Origin: Deltaproteobacteria bacterium
GTDB taxonomy: Bacteria; Desulfobacterota; Binatia; UTPRO1
Direction: 5' to 3'
Length of the DNA: 44,969 nt
Assembly (NCBI GenBank): GCA_016200545.1
Contig: JACQEO010000081.1
Location: forward strand, 1 to 44,969
Part shown: one piece after another, positions 1 to 8,869 of the stretch
How the letters are laid out: the number at the start of each line of letters is the position of its first letter
How positions within the stretch are numbered: the first letter of the stretch is position 1
Notes under the pieces: model-generated
The model's database searches: none
What the model saw: only the letters and a program-made list of their open reading frames with translations
Told to the model about the DNA's origin: nothing
Translations under genes and position numbers: made by a program

Positions 1-137
1 ACCGAAATCCACAGCCAAAAGTCGCGACGAAAAGCGCCCTTCCTTGAACAATCGACGCCGCGCGACTCGCAAATGACGCCTGCTAGGACGCTGGAAACCC
101 TTGTCCCACGCGGGCTAGAGGCGTTTCGCGACAGAAA

Positions 138-725
138 CTAGCTACTCGGCGCTGGCGCCTGCGGCAGCCACCAGCGCGCCATCTCGAGCTCGATCGCGTC
201 GAACGGGACCGCCCGCACCGGATCGGTTCCTCCGTGTGTGCTGGCGACGATCCAGCGCCCTCCCTCGAGCCCGTAGACCTCGAGCGTACGGATGATCGGG
301 TCGACGATCCACAGGTGTGGGACGCCGGCGTGTGCGTAGATGCGCATCTTGCGGCCGCGGTCGATGTAGCCGGTCGTGGGCGACACGACCTCGCACGCCC
401 AATCTGGAGCCATCGTGAGCGCGGGGGCGTTGGGAAGAAGGGGCATGCGCTCCCGCCGCCAACCCGCGAAGTCGGGAACCACCACGTCGGTGCCGAAGTG
501 TAGCTCGGGCTCGAAGAGGATCCACCAACCGCCGGGCCCCTTGGGGTCACCGGGTGGGCGGTGGAAGGCCCCGTTCAGATCAGCGCCGAGGACGGAGCCG
601 GCGTTTACGTGCGGCGACGCGGGACGCGGACTCAGGAACAGCTCGCCGTCGAGGATCTCGGCGACCATGTGCTCCGGGGCGTTCCGCACGTCGTCGTAAG
701 TGGCCCTGCGGCGCGGCGCGCTCAC
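138..725 (-). CDS. Uma2 family (DUF820) endonuclease-like protein
   Basis: This 195-residue protein matches the Uma2/DUF820 family, a PD-(D/E)XK nuclease fold whose physiological role is mostly unknown. The family core is visible: an FEPEL strand near residues 71-75, the VVPDFAGW segment with candidate metal ligand D85, then CEVVSPTT with E112, followed by K126 and the family's characteristic YAHAGVPHLWIVDP stretch at about 130-143. Length is normal for the family. The start is GTG; no strong ribosome binding site is evident. It stands alone on the minus strand, about 95 bases after the end of the beta-helix gene, with no partner that hints at a pathway. Uma2 genes are often multicopy and scattered. 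Family assignment is confident; nuclease activity is inferred from the fold only. Confidence 0.85.
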   Translation of the reverse strand: MSAPRRRATYDDVRNAPEHMVAEILDGELFLSPRPASPHVNAGSVLGADLNGAFHRPPGDPKGPGGWWILFEPELHFGTDVVVPDFAGWRRERMPLLPNAPALTMAPDWACEVVSPTTGYIDRGRKMRIYAHAGVPHLWIVDPIIRTLEVYGLEGGRWIVASTHGGTDPVRAVPFDAIELEMARWWLPQAPAPSS

Positions 726-819
726 GATCGAACCATAGCACGGCGCGTGACTGGCGGCGCGAGAGCGCCGAGTAGCGCTTAGAAGGAACCCTCGCGGCGC
801 AGCCTAGAGAGCGTGCCGT

Positions 820-3800
820 TCAGGGCACGACGACGTCGACCAGCACCGGGCTGCCGAGGCCGCCGGCCTGTTTCGCGCCGCAGCCCTTCTCGACGATCTT
901 GCCGTTCGGGAACGGATCTTTGATGGGCGGCGAAACCGTTCGCGGGCAGACGTCGTCGAGTGCGTGTGCGTCGGTGCCGCCGAGCGCCGCCTGGCTCACG
1001 GTGGCGCTCACCGTGAAGTCTTCGTGTCCGGTGCCCTTCGCCTTGTCGATGGCGCAGTCGAAGAGCGCATCGAAGACGACGTTCAGCTTCTGCTTCGACG
1101 CGAGCACCAGCGGCAGCGGCTTCTGCGGCTTGCCGGCATGCAGCTTCACGCTCGCCGCCGGGCACCCCGCTGCGAGCGAGTCGACCGAGAGCGTGGCGGC
1201 GCTGGCGAGCGCCATCGCGTCGACGATCGTCTCGGCGTGGGGCCCACGGTTCTGGATGGCGACGACGAGCGGCACGGTCAGCGCCGGTCGCGCATGCGTG
1301 AGCTTCACCACCTTCGGGGCGGTGATCTTCAGGACGGCGAGGTCGTGTGGTCCGCAGTCGCTCACCATGACGGGCGCGCTTGGGGGCGAAGGGTTCGTCT
1401 CGATGTTCCCGGCCTGATCCCGCGCGACGCTCTGGAAGGCGTAGCTCTTGCCCCATTTTCCGTGGAACGTGTCGCTGCTCGAGGCGCTCGTGATCCAGGG
1501 CGTGAGCGGTCCGCCGTCCTCGGAGACGGAGACGTCGAACGTTCCGATCCCCGATCCGGCGTCCGTGCCCGACCAGCCGACCAGGAGATCTTTCGCGCAC
1601 GCGGCTGGCGGCGACACCGCCGTGATCTGACTGGTCGGCGGCGTCACGTCGATCGTGTTCGACCAGACAGGGGTGTCGATCGGGTCGTTGGTGTCGAACA
1701 CGATCTCCGCCTGGTTCGCGATCACGGTGCCGGTCGTGACGCTCGCCTTGACGGCTACGGTGAACAGCACGTGGCCGCTGCCCTCGGGCGGAATCTTGTC
1801 GGGCGGGAGGAATCCCGCGAGCGGATCCGTCGGCGGCAGCATGGTCGCCGGGTCGAGCGACGTGAAGTGCCAGGTGAGCAACGCCGCCTGAGCGTCGAGC
1901 GCGGCGTCGATGCGAACGATCAGGTTCGTCGCGGGCCGCAGATCGACGTCCTGCTTGAACGCCGTCAGACCGGGCGGCGGGATCACCTGATTGCTGCCGA
2001 AGTCGATCGGGCCGAGGCTCAGGGTCGTGAGGTCGACCAACGCCGCGTCGAGCTGGTCGGTGATCACGACCTCGTCGGCGGGCGCGGTCGCGTCGGGCTT
2101 GTTCTCGAACTCGATCGTGTAGCGCAGCGGGACGTCGGTGCTGATGAAGTGCGCGTCGCCGGCGCCGAGCGGGCCGCTCTTGTCGTTCGGATCGAAGGCG
2201 CGCACCGGCTTGATCGGGAAGCGAATGCAGAGCCCCGGCGCGAACGAGTTCGGGAACGCGCACTTGCGATTGTTCGTACAGATGGAGGCCGGATTCCCGC
2301 TGGCGTCGTGTCCGCTCACCACCTGGAAGCCGATTTCACGGCACTCCTCCGGCGTGTTCGGCAGCGGGCACTTGCCCTTGTTGATATCTTCGAGCTTGCA
2401 GTTTTCCGGCGGCTCGGGATCCTTGAGCGCTTCCGATGTGCAACTACAGCCTTCGCAGCAGACGGCCGACACGTTCTTCGGGATCACGCCGCACGCACAG
2501 GTGATGTCTGCGAGCGCGGGCGCCGTACAGAAGTCGGCGATCCCCGCCGTCACGCGCGCGAGGAGCCGATCGAGCGGGAGTCGGTGTGACGCGGGATCGA
2601 CGGACGCGAGCACCGGCGCGTGATTCTCGCCCCAGACCATCCCGAACGCGGCGAGGTCGTACCCGAGCTGCGTAAGGCTGTACACCTTGGGGGCCGTGCC
2701 GAAACTCGTGACCAGCGACGCCAGCCCGTCGCTCACGATCGTCTCGAGCTGCGTCGAGATGTAGTCGCTCATCGCGGGGACGATCGACGGCGAGATTGTG
2801 TAGCCGAAGAGCCGTGCGGCCTTGTCGCGGGCGCCGTCGACGAGCGTTGCGACCGCATCGGGCTTTGGTCCGCCGTCGAACAGCGGGTCGCCGTGCTCGA
2901 ACCGCAGGGGTAGCGCGTCCACTCCGGCCCCTGGCACGACGATCGTCACCTCGAGCGCACCGGTGAAGCCCGCCGGCACGACGGGGAGCAGCAGCAGGGT
3001 TTCTTGCAGCGGCGGTCCGTCGTTGCCGGCGACGATGTTCCGATAGAACCGCCCGAACTCCTGGATCGTGATCTTGCCGAACTGCTGCGGCGGCGGTGCG
3101 ATCTTGAAGAGCGGCGTCACCTCGAGGACGTCGGCGGCGCCGAAGAGGAGCGGCACGGCGTACGCATCCGTGTTGCCGCGGTTCCCGTACAGCAGCACGT
3201 ACCGCGCGGTGCCGACGAGAGCCTTGGACAGCCGACCGACGCGGACGAGCGACGGCCCGGCGATGTCGATCCAGACATCGGGTGGGCGCGCGGCGGCGAC
3301 GGTGAACCCTCCCGGGCTCGCGGCGGAGGTGTCGTCGGGGTTGGTGACGACGACGTCCCACGCGCCGAGCGTCTTGCCCGTCAGATCGAGGCTCGTCATC
3401 GCGAGCCCGCCGCCGGGGCCGATCGTCGTGCTCGAGCCGACGATGTCGGCCTCGCCCGAGCGGACGAGCTTGACCGACGCCCCGGGCTGGAATCCACTGC
3501 CGCGCACGATCGCGATCACCGACCCGGCATTGCCGCCTTCGCTCGGCTGAATGCGCGCGATCGAGAAACCGCTGCCGACCTCGAAGGCGCCGATGTCGCA
3601 GCGTGCGATGCCGTCGTCGTCGCCGTCGGCGGTGCGGACGCTGCCGCGCTGATCCTTCGCGAGGGGCGCGTCGTTCTCGTCGGTGCATCCGGTCGGGTTG
3701 CCGGCGTCGATCGCCGGGCTGCCGTCGAGCAGCGCACGCGTCAGCGTGTGGCCGCCGTTGTCGGCGAGGACGGCGAGGTTGGGATCGACGCCGAGGAGGT

Positions 3801-5007
3801 TGCCCGTCGCATCACCGGCGACGGTGCAGCCGTCGGTCGTCTGCACGAGGTTGTAGCCTTCCGAGTCGAGGGGACCGCCGAAGCGGGTGGAGCAATCCGA
3901 CGGGCCGCTGGCACCCGAGTTGCCGGCGATCAGCGTATTCCGCATGGTGACCGTTGCCGACGCGCCGCCCTCGAGCCGGATCCCGCCACCGGTCTCGCCG
4001 CTCAAGGACGGGTTTCCCGCGGAGTTCCCGGCGATCGTGACGCTTGCGAGGTGCACGTCGCCGTTGTTCGAGAGCTGCAGAGCGCCGCCGGTCGCGTTCG
4101 CGTGGTTGTCGCTGAGCGTCGAGTTCGTGATCGTGAGCGTCGCCTTCGCGGCCGGGATCCCGGACACCGAAATCCCACCTCCGGTGCCGTTGGAAAAGAA
4201 GTTGCCGGTCGTGGTGTTGCCGCTGATCGTGCTGTCGTGAATGACGACGGTGCCGTGGATGACGATGCCGGCACCGTCGAGCTCGGCGCTGTTGCCGTCG
4301 ATTGTGCTGTCCATGACGGTCAGCAGCGCGGGACGCTCGTTGAAGATGCCGCCGCCCGCGACCGCTTGGTTGAAACGAATCGCGCTCCGAACCAGCGTCA
4401 GCTGACCGGCGTTGTAGATTCCACCGGCGACGGCGTCGCTGAAGCTCTCGGTCACCGAGGCGTCGGTGAGGGTGAGCGCACCCTCGTTGAAGATGCCGCC
4501 ACCCGAGTCGCCGAGCCCGTATCGATCGTGCGTGAGCACGCCATTCGTCAGCGTGATTCCGCGAACCTCGACCGTCGAATCGGCCGAGACGAGGAGCACG
4601 GTGTCGAGCTTGTTGGCGTCGACGATCGTCGAGCTCGCGCCGTCGCCGTGAATGGTCACGTCGGCGTGGACGCAGAGTGGCAGCTGCGAACTGGTGAACG
4701 TGCAGGAGCCGAGCGGACAATTCGGGGCGACGAAGGTGCAGGAGCTCGATTGCGAGAGCACGTACGTTCCCGTAGGCACCGCGATGTCGCTCGCCTCGGG
4801 CGTCGCGCTCGCGGCGAGCGCGTTTGCTGCGAGGATCGCGCCGCGCAGGCTGCAATCGTTCGTCGCTGCGGTACAGGCTGTGGCTGTCGGTTCGTCGTCG
4901 GTGCGGTCGACGACGAAGTCGGCGCCGTGGCTGGGGATCGGCCGTGACAGAACGAGCGCCGCAATCACCAACGCCGCGAGAGACAGAGGGCTCACGCGAT
5001 GCCGCAT
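820..5007 (-). CDS. Large secreted beta-helix protein with CSLREA-type N-terminus and adhesin-like C-terminal modules
   Basis: This 1395-residue protein begins with a signal peptide (charged MRHR, then a hydrophobic run ending near SHGA at about 29). A CSLREA-type motif (CSLRGAILAANA, about residues 52-63) follows. Residues of about 100-480 contain repeated ITLTNG, GGGIFNEG and STISGN units, typical of right-handed parallel beta-helices. A TIG/IPT-like module follows at about 485-570. A cysteine-rich insert lies at about 826-889. A DPNDKSG motif near 937 opens a segment resembling conserved-repeat (DUF11-like) domains. An Ig/FN3-like domain (SGTDAGSGIGTFDVSVSEDGG) lies at about 1140-1225, and a CARDB-like tail ends the protein. 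An AAGGTG ribosome binding site precedes the ATG. It is probably a cell-surface or extracellular protein; substrate or binding partner cannot be told. No sorting signal is evident at the C-terminus. Confidence 0.85.
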   Translation of the reverse strand: MRHRVSPLSLAALVIAALVLSRPIPSHGADFVVDRTDDEPTATACTAATNDCSLRGAILAANALAASATPEASDIAVPTGTYVLSQSSSCTFVAPNCPLGSCTFTSSQLPLCVHADVTIHGDGASSTIVDANKLDTVLLVSADSTVEVRGITLTNGVLTHDRYGLGDSGGGIFNEGALTLTDASVTESFSDAVAGGIYNAGQLTLVRSAIRFNQAVAGGGIFNERPALLTVMDSTIDGNSAELDGAGIVIHGTVVIHDSTISGNTTTGNFFSNGTGGGISVSGIPAAKATLTITNSTLSDNHANATGGALQLSNNGDVHLASVTIAGNSAGNPSLSGETGGGIRLEGGASATVTMRNTLIAGNSGASGPSDCSTRFGGPLDSEGYNLVQTTDGCTVAGDATGNLLGVDPNLAVLADNGGHTLTRALLDGSPAIDAGNPTGCTDENDAPLAKDQRGSVRTADGDDDGIARCDIGAFEVGSGFSIARIQPSEGGNAGSVIAIVRGSGFQPGASVKLVRSGEADIVGSSTTIGPGGGLAMTSLDLTGKTLGAWDVVVTNPDDTSAASPGGFTVAAARPPDVWIDIAGPSLVRVGRLSKALVGTARYVLLYGNRGNTDAYAVPLLFGAADVLEVTPLFKIAPPPQQFGKITIQEFGRFYRNIVAGNDGPPLQETLLLLPVVPAGFTGALEVTIVVPGAGVDALPLRFEHGDPLFDGGPKPDAVATLVDGARDKAARLFGYTISPSIVPAMSDYISTQLETIVSDGLASLVTSFGTAPKVYSLTQLGYDLAAFGMVWGENHAPVLASVDPASHRLPLDRLLARVTAGIADFCTAPALADITCACGVIPKNVSAVCCEGCSCTSEALKDPEPPENCKLEDINKGKCPLPNTPEECREIGFQVVSGHDASGNPASICTNNRKCAFPNSFAPGLCIRFPIKPVRAFDPNDKSGPLGAGDAHFISTDVPLRYTIEFENKPDATAPADEVVITDQLDAALVDLTTLSLGPIDFGSNQVIPPPGLTAFKQDVDLRPATNLIVRIDAALDAQAALLTWHFTSLDPATMLPPTDPLAGFLPPDKIPPEGSGHVLFTVAVKASVTTGTVIANQAEIVFDTNDPIDTPVWSNTIDVTPPTSQITAVSPPAACAKDLLVGWSGTDAGSGIGTFDVSVSEDGGPLTPWITSASSSDTFHGKWGKSYAFQSVARDQAGNIETNPSPPSAPVMVSDCGPHDLAVLKITAPKVVKLTHARPALTVPLVVAIQNRGPHAETIVDAMALASAATLSVDSLAAGCPAASVKLHAGKPQKPLPLVLASKQKLNVVFDALFDCAIDKAKGTGHEDFTVSATVSQAALGGTDAHALDDVCPRTVSPPIKDPFPNGKIVEKGCGAKQAGGLGSPVLVDVVVP

Positions 5008-5204
5008 ATGGACACCTTTGGCTACAATCAGACCGTGTATTGTCGCAAACGATGATCGTGCCGACTACTCGGATCTGTCGCGCCACGGCATGCGCGACGC
5101 GAGGAGGGAAACGATAGTGCCGACGCCGACCCACGGGACCAACGGCGGCGTCCTCGAGGGCACCGCTCGGATATTTTCGAGTCGCCATTGGGCTCGAGCT
5201 CCTC

Positions 5205-5822
5205 TCAGCGCCGCCGCTTCGGTAGCGCAGGCACCAGCCTGCAAAGCGCGGGAAAAACTTGCACGACCCACCGGGGTGGATCCGGAGCGAGCCGGACGAG
5301 CCGCCCGTCGGCGAAGGTTATGACGTGCCGGTGCAGACGCTCCGCGCTGCTGTTGTCATAGAGGTAGGCACGCTCGACGAGCGGGATCGCCGCCAGGAGA
5401 TTGGCGATCAGCCGCGGGTAGCGCGCGCGGATCTTCTCCGCGGGAACGTCGTGGCCGCCGAGAGCGACGCGGGTCGCGACGCGCCGCCGCGCCAGCGGCA
5501 GCGGCACGTGGACGTAGACGAGACGGACGCGGTAGCCGGCGGCGCGGAGGTCACGGACGAGATCGAGCTTCGACGGATGCGAGAACACGCTCTCGGCGAT
5601 GAAGGACTGGCGTTCCTTGATGAGCGCGCGCCGTCGCTTCGCGGCGAGCTCGGCGGCGTCGTACGCGTGCTCGGCGGCTTGATCGCCCCAGCGCGCGCGA
5701 CCGATGGCGTCCGCGTTGACGAACTCGGCGGCGAGCTTCTCGCGGAGGAACTCATCGTAGAAGGTCGTCTTGCCGGCGCCGTTGATGCCGACGATCAGCC
5801 AGGCGACGGGCCGGCGGGTCAG
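5205..5822 (-). CDS. Zeta toxin family kinase (AAA/P-loop), probable CTG start
   Basis: The protein has the zeta-toxin signature: a Walker A loop GINGAGKTTF near residues 11-20, then VNADAIGR, and SFIAESVFSHPSK, matching the family's ETxxSH-type segment. Zeta enzymes phosphorylate UDP-sugars such as UDP-GlcNAc; a free toxin would block envelope synthesis. The reading frame has no ATG, GTG or TTG between the upstream gene's last part and the P-loop. The only plausible start is CTG at 5822, which overlaps the antitoxin stop in a 4-base CTGA arrangement, analogous to ATGA coupling. This gives 205 residues, a usual size for short chromosomal zeta proteins. The frame stays open further upstream (to 6269), but there it translates to Arg-rich sequence antisense to sense of the antitoxin and is not credible. 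Function is well supported; the start is inferred. Confidence 0.85.
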   Translation of the reverse strand: MTRRPVAWLIVGINGAGKTTFYDEFLREKLAAEFVNADAIGRARWGDQAAEHAYDAAELAAKRRRALIKERQSFIAESVFSHPSKLDLVRDLRAAGYRVRLVYVHVPLPLARRRVATRVALGGHDVPAEKIRARYPRLIANLLAAIPLVERAYLYDNSSAERLHRHVITFADGRLVRLAPDPPRWVVQVFPALCRLVPALPKRRR

Positions 5823-6211
5823 CCACGCCGGCGCGCCGCTTTGTGGGCGGAACGCCGTGTGGTCGCCTCGCGGCGTCGGCCGCGGTCGCCCTCGATGACG
5901 CCGTGGACGGGCGCGCCCGCGACGCGGAGCTTGGCGAAGAAACGCGCGTCGCGGTTGCGCGGCAGGTGCTCGAGATAGTCCTCGAGCTTGGCGAGGGCGA
6001 CCGCCTGCTCGTCCGCCGTCAGGTCGTCGATGGGGGTCTGGGCGGAGAGCGCCGCGTGGATACGCTCGTACGCGAAACCCGGGGCGCGTTCGACGGCGCG
6101 GCCGAGACGCGCCCAGTGCTCGACCTGGCCGGCGATGGAGCGCCCCATGACGCGACCCTCGCCGCGGGCGAGATCGACGAACTCGGCGGACAGCTTGATT
6201 GCGCTCGACAT
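5819..6211 (-). CDS. ParD-like antitoxin of the zeta toxin
   Basis: This 130-residue protein starts MSSAIKLSAEFVDLAR and continues with MGRSIAGQVEHWARLGRAVE, the helix pattern of the ParD-like (PF11903-type) antitoxins that often precede toxins. The ATG at 6211 has an AGGAGG ribosome binding site seven bases upstream, which fixes the start despite an in-frame ATG at 6262. The C-terminus is highly basic (REATTRRSAHKAARRRG). Its stop codon overlaps the zeta toxin's likely CTG start by four bases, so the two are translationally coupled. The expected roles are neutralising the toxin and binding its own promoter; an almost perfect palindrome lies about 43 bases upstream. Pairing a ParD-like protein, rather than classical epsilon, with zeta is seen in many chromosomes. 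Confidence 0.8.
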   Translation of the reverse strand: MSSAIKLSAEFVDLARGEGRVMGRSIAGQVEHWARLGRAVERAPGFAYERIHAALSAQTPIDDLTADEQAVALAKLEDYLEHLPRNRDARFFAKLRVAGAPVHGVIEGDRGRRREATTRRSAHKAARRRG

Positions 6212-6253
6212 GATGCGCCTCCTGAACGGAGTCACCGATGAGCGTAGCGGGCA

Positions 6254-6272
6254 TGGTTGCAAAATGCAACCA
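6254..6272. promoter_or_regulatory. Palindromic operator candidate in the antitoxin/TetR divergent region
   Basis: The sequence reads TGGTTGCA, AAA, TGCAACCA: 8-base perfect arms with a 3-base centre. On the minus strand it overlaps a plausible -35 (TTGCAT), with TACGCT 17 bases downstream as -10, about 20 bases before the antitoxin ribosome binding site. This is the expected place for TA autoregulation. The half-site GGTTGCA recurs at 6341-6347, closer to the TetR start, so either regulator might bind here. The site is seen directly; the binding protein is inferred. Confidence 0.55.
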
Positions 6273-6414
6273 CCAGGAGATCGGCGACTATCCCGCGCTC
6301 ATTTGCACGCGAGCGACTTGCCCTTGGTCGGGGAGTGACCGGTTGCAAGCAGGGCCGGCCGAGCGCATTGTCGCAAGCGCTCCGAGAACCTACTACTCGG
6401 ATCCGGGGAAGCGC

Positions 6415-7101
6415 ATGGCGCGACGACGGGAGGATCGACTAAGCCCGCGAAAACGGCCCCGCCAACGGCGGTCGCAGGAAACTGTCGCCGTCATTCTCGA
6501 AGCTGCCGCTCGGCTTTTCGAGACGCACGGATACCACGCCGCCAGCACCAATCGCATCGCCGAATGCGCCGGCGTTTCGGTGGGGTCGCTGTACGAGTAT
6601 TTTCCGAGCAAGGAGTCACTGCTCGCGGCTCTAGTGGATCAGCACCTCGAGCAGGGGCGGACGCTGCTCGGTACCCTCGCCACCGGGACAGACGACGGCG
6701 GAGCGCTGCCGCCGCTCGCGATCCTGACGCGCCGTTTCGTGGACGCGATGATCGCCCTCCACGCTGCCTCCCCGGCCCTGCATCGCGTGCTCTTCGAGGA
6801 GACGCGCCTCCACCCGCGACTACGGCAAGCGATGATCGCGCTCGAGGACGACATGACCACGGCGACCGAGGCCATCTTGCGTCTGCACCCGGAGGTGCGG
6901 GTCCCCGACGTGGCGGTCGCCGCGCGCATAGTCGTGCAGGTCATCGAGAGTCTGACGCACAACATCGTCATTCACCCGCGCCCCGGAGCGCTGCCGAGCG
7001 AGTACGCCGAAACGATCACCAGACTCGTGACGGGGTATCTGCGAGACGACCGCACCGACGTCTCGTCGAGCGGGACGCCGTTGAAGGTCTTCGGAGGATG
7101 A
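6415..7101 (+). CDS. TetR/AcrR family transcriptional regulator
   Basis: This 228-residue regulator has a basic N-terminus and a TetR helix-turn-helix at about residues 20-66: ILEAAARLFETHGYHAASTNRIAECAGVSVGSLYEYFPSKESLLAAL. The remainder is an all-helical ligand-binding and dimerisation domain with variable sequence. The ATG at 6415 is preceded by a weak purine-rich GGGGAAG. In-frame upstream ATGs at 6238 and 6253 would add a non-conserved extension overlapping the divergent antitoxin promoter, so they were not chosen. The gene is divergent from the TA pair and convergent with the carboxylesterase; a hairpin separates the latter. Ligand and target genes cannot be told. Family call is certain. 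Confidence 0.9.
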   Translation: MARRREDRLSPRKRPRQRRSQETVAVILEAAARLFETHGYHAASTNRIAECAGVSVGSLYEYFPSKESLLAALVDQHLEQGRTLLGTLATGTDDGGALPPLAILTRRFVDAMIALHAASPALHRVLFEETRLHPRLRQAMIALEDDMTTATEAILRLHPEVRVPDVAVAARIVVQVIESLTHNIVIHPRPGALPSEYAETITRLVTGYLRDDRTDVSSSGTPLKVFGG

Positions 7102-7102
7102 C

Positions 7103-7122
7103 ACGGAACGGAGACGTTCCGT
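7103..7122. terminator. Hairpin with GAGA loop between convergent genes
   Basis: Arms ACGGAACG and CGTTCCGT form a perfect 8-base stem closed by a GAGA tetraloop, one base past the TetR stop and about 25 bases from the carboxylesterase stop. There is no long T run on either side, so it may be a weak bidirectional terminator or a 3'-end stabiliser. Confidence 0.5.
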
Positions 7123-7147
7123 CGGCGGCGGCCTTGCCGTCAGTGCG

Positions 7148-8770
7148 TTACACGCCGAGCGAAGCCCAAAACGCGCATTTGTGATCGAGCCCGAATCCGG
7201 ATTCGGGGCCCGGCGTCTGTGGCGGCGGCACCAAGGAGAAAACCGCCTCGCCCTTGAGGAGAGAATACCGGGGCCAGACGGGCGCGCGGGGCATTTTCGG
7301 TTTGCCGGAGCGCGCGAACCGCGTCCAGTAGTGGACCATCATATCCGCGAGTACCTGCTGGTCGGCGTTCAACGGGCTCGGAAACGGCGCCCCATCCGGG
7401 TTGAAGAGATACTGAATCTCGGAGGCGTGGGCGGCGCCGTAGGGGAAGCTCACCGGCGGCAAGAAGAGCTCGGGGGCGGCCTCGTCGTTGAACTCGTAGG
7501 CATACGTCTGCACGAAAAACGACAACGATCGCGAGACGGTGCGCGCGTTGCACGCGAACGCGGCGTCGGTCGCGAGGGCGCCGAGCGCGATGCTGGGGCT
7601 CGGGTAGGCGCCCGGCCCGGTGATGGGGTACTCGCCGACGAACAGTGGGACGAGCGTCGGCGGTATCTGGAGCAATGCCGCGATCGCGTCCGGGTATTGA
7701 GCATCCGTCAGCGGCCCCCCGTTGATCACCTCCTGCAGCCCGACGAAGAGACGATACTCGTCGTGATTCGAGCCCTCCATGACCGGCACACGGTTGAAAC
7801 GCCCCGAGGAGAAGGCGGTCTTCAGCGGTTCCGTGAACACCTTGCCGTCGATGACCGGGGTCGTGGAGGTCTCCGTGTTTCCCTGATTGGCGATGATCTG
7901 ATCGACGGGGACCGCTCGCAGACACGCGGCGCTCTGATCCACGCATCCGACCAGCGTCGCGAACGCGCTACCCTGCGTCTCGCCGCTGGCGAGCGTCGGC
8001 TGGGTGAGCAGGTAGGCGCCGCTTTGCACGATCGCGCGCTGGAAGAGCCCCGCGGCCAAGGGCGACCCGAGCTGCGAATGGACGCTGAGCCCGCCGGCGG
8101 ATTCTCCGAAGATCGTCACCCGGCGCGGGTTGCCCCCGAACGCGCGGATGTTGTTTTGCACCCAGCGCAGCGCGAATTGCTGATCCATCAGACCGTAGTT
8201 GCCGGACGCGAGGTCGGGGGATTCCGCCGTCAACGCGGGATGGGCGAGAAACCCTAAGGCGCCGAGGCGATAGTTGATCGTGACGACGACGACGTCGCCC
8301 TTCTCGACCAGCACCGTGGGATCGTAGTCGTCGCTTTCACCCGTCAACAAGGCGCCGCCGTGAATCCACACCATGACCGGCTTGCGGTGCCGGACGTCCC
8401 GCACGAATCCCTTGTGGTTGGGAGTGTAGACGTTCAGGTAGAGGCAGTCCTCGGTGTCGGTCTCGCGTCCGAAGGGCGTGAACGGCTGCGGGCAGTGGTT
8501 GGCGAACGCGCTGGCGTCGATCGGCGTGAGCCAGTCGGCGTGCGCCTCGGGCGGTTGCCATCGCAGATCTCCCACCGGGGGCGCGGCGTAGGGGATACCG
8601 AGGAACTTGTGCATCGTGAGCGTGTCGAAACCGACGACGGATCCTTTGTCGGTGACGACGACCGGTTGGGCGGCCGCGCTCGCGACCCAGACCGGAACCG
8701 CCGCGGCGGCGACGACCAGCCCGACCACGAGTTGGCGAACGCCAAACCATGCCTGTGAGCGCGGGTTCAT
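7148..8770 (-). CDS. Exported type-B carboxylesterase
   Basis: This 540-residue enzyme of the carboxylesterase/lipase alpha-beta hydrolase family hydrolyses ester bonds in unknown substrates. A signal peptide spans about residues 1-35 (hydrophobic VVGLVVAAAAVPVWVASAAAQ). The family hallmarks are present: EDCLYLNVYTP at 107-117, the oxyanion-hole WIHGGALLTG at 135-144, and the nucleophile elbow FGESAGG with S224. The triad is completed by E338 (GSNHDEYRLF) and H448 (GAAHASEIQYLF). Length is typical. An AGGAGG site lies eight bases before the ATG. The neighbours are a convergent TetR gene and, upstream, a small unknown gene on the same strand. The signal peptide suggests action in the periplasm or outside the cell. 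Family is certain, substrate unknown. Confidence 0.92.
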   Translation of the reverse strand: MNPRSQAWFGVRQLVVGLVVAAAAVPVWVASAAAQPVVVTDKGSVVGFDTLTMHKFLGIPYAAPPVGDLRWQPPEAHADWLTPIDASAFANHCPQPFTPFGRETDTEDCLYLNVYTPNHKGFVRDVRHRKPVMVWIHGGALLTGESDDYDPTVLVEKGDVVVVTINYRLGALGFLAHPALTAESPDLASGNYGLMDQQFALRWVQNNIRAFGGNPRRVTIFGESAGGLSVHSQLGSPLAAGLFQRAIVQSGAYLLTQPTLASGETQGSAFATLVGCVDQSAACLRAVPVDQIIANQGNTETSTTPVIDGKVFTEPLKTAFSSGRFNRVPVMEGSNHDEYRLFVGLQEVINGGPLTDAQYPDAIAALLQIPPTLVPLFVGEYPITGPGAYPSPSIALGALATDAAFACNARTVSRSLSFFVQTYAYEFNDEAAPELFLPPVSFPYGAAHASEIQYLFNPDGAPFPSPLNADQQVLADMMVHYWTRFARSGKPKMPRAPVWPRYSLLKGEAVFSLVPPPQTPGPESGFGLDHKCAFWASLGV

Positions 8771-8869
8771 TGCGGTTCCTCCTGGGGTGGTGATTCCTGC
8801 GCGCGGACGCGCAGACGGCGAATGGAGCTTAGAACCGCGTTTGTAGATCTGTCAATGAAAAACGGTTGC

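Noticed and set aside
1..137. Left edge as part of a tRNA or integrase attachment site
   Set aside because: I looked for a cloverleaf and a T-arm and found none; no gene or repeat could be supported.
964..2589. Plus-strand open frame of 541 codons
   Set aside because: Arg/Gly/Asp-rich translation antisense to the beta-helix protein, which has a signal peptide and ribosome binding site.
5823..6269. N-terminal extension fusing the zeta toxin to upstream sequence
   Set aside because: The extension translates to Arg-rich sequence in the frame offset from the antitoxin, whose own frame has a strong ribosome binding site and family motifs.
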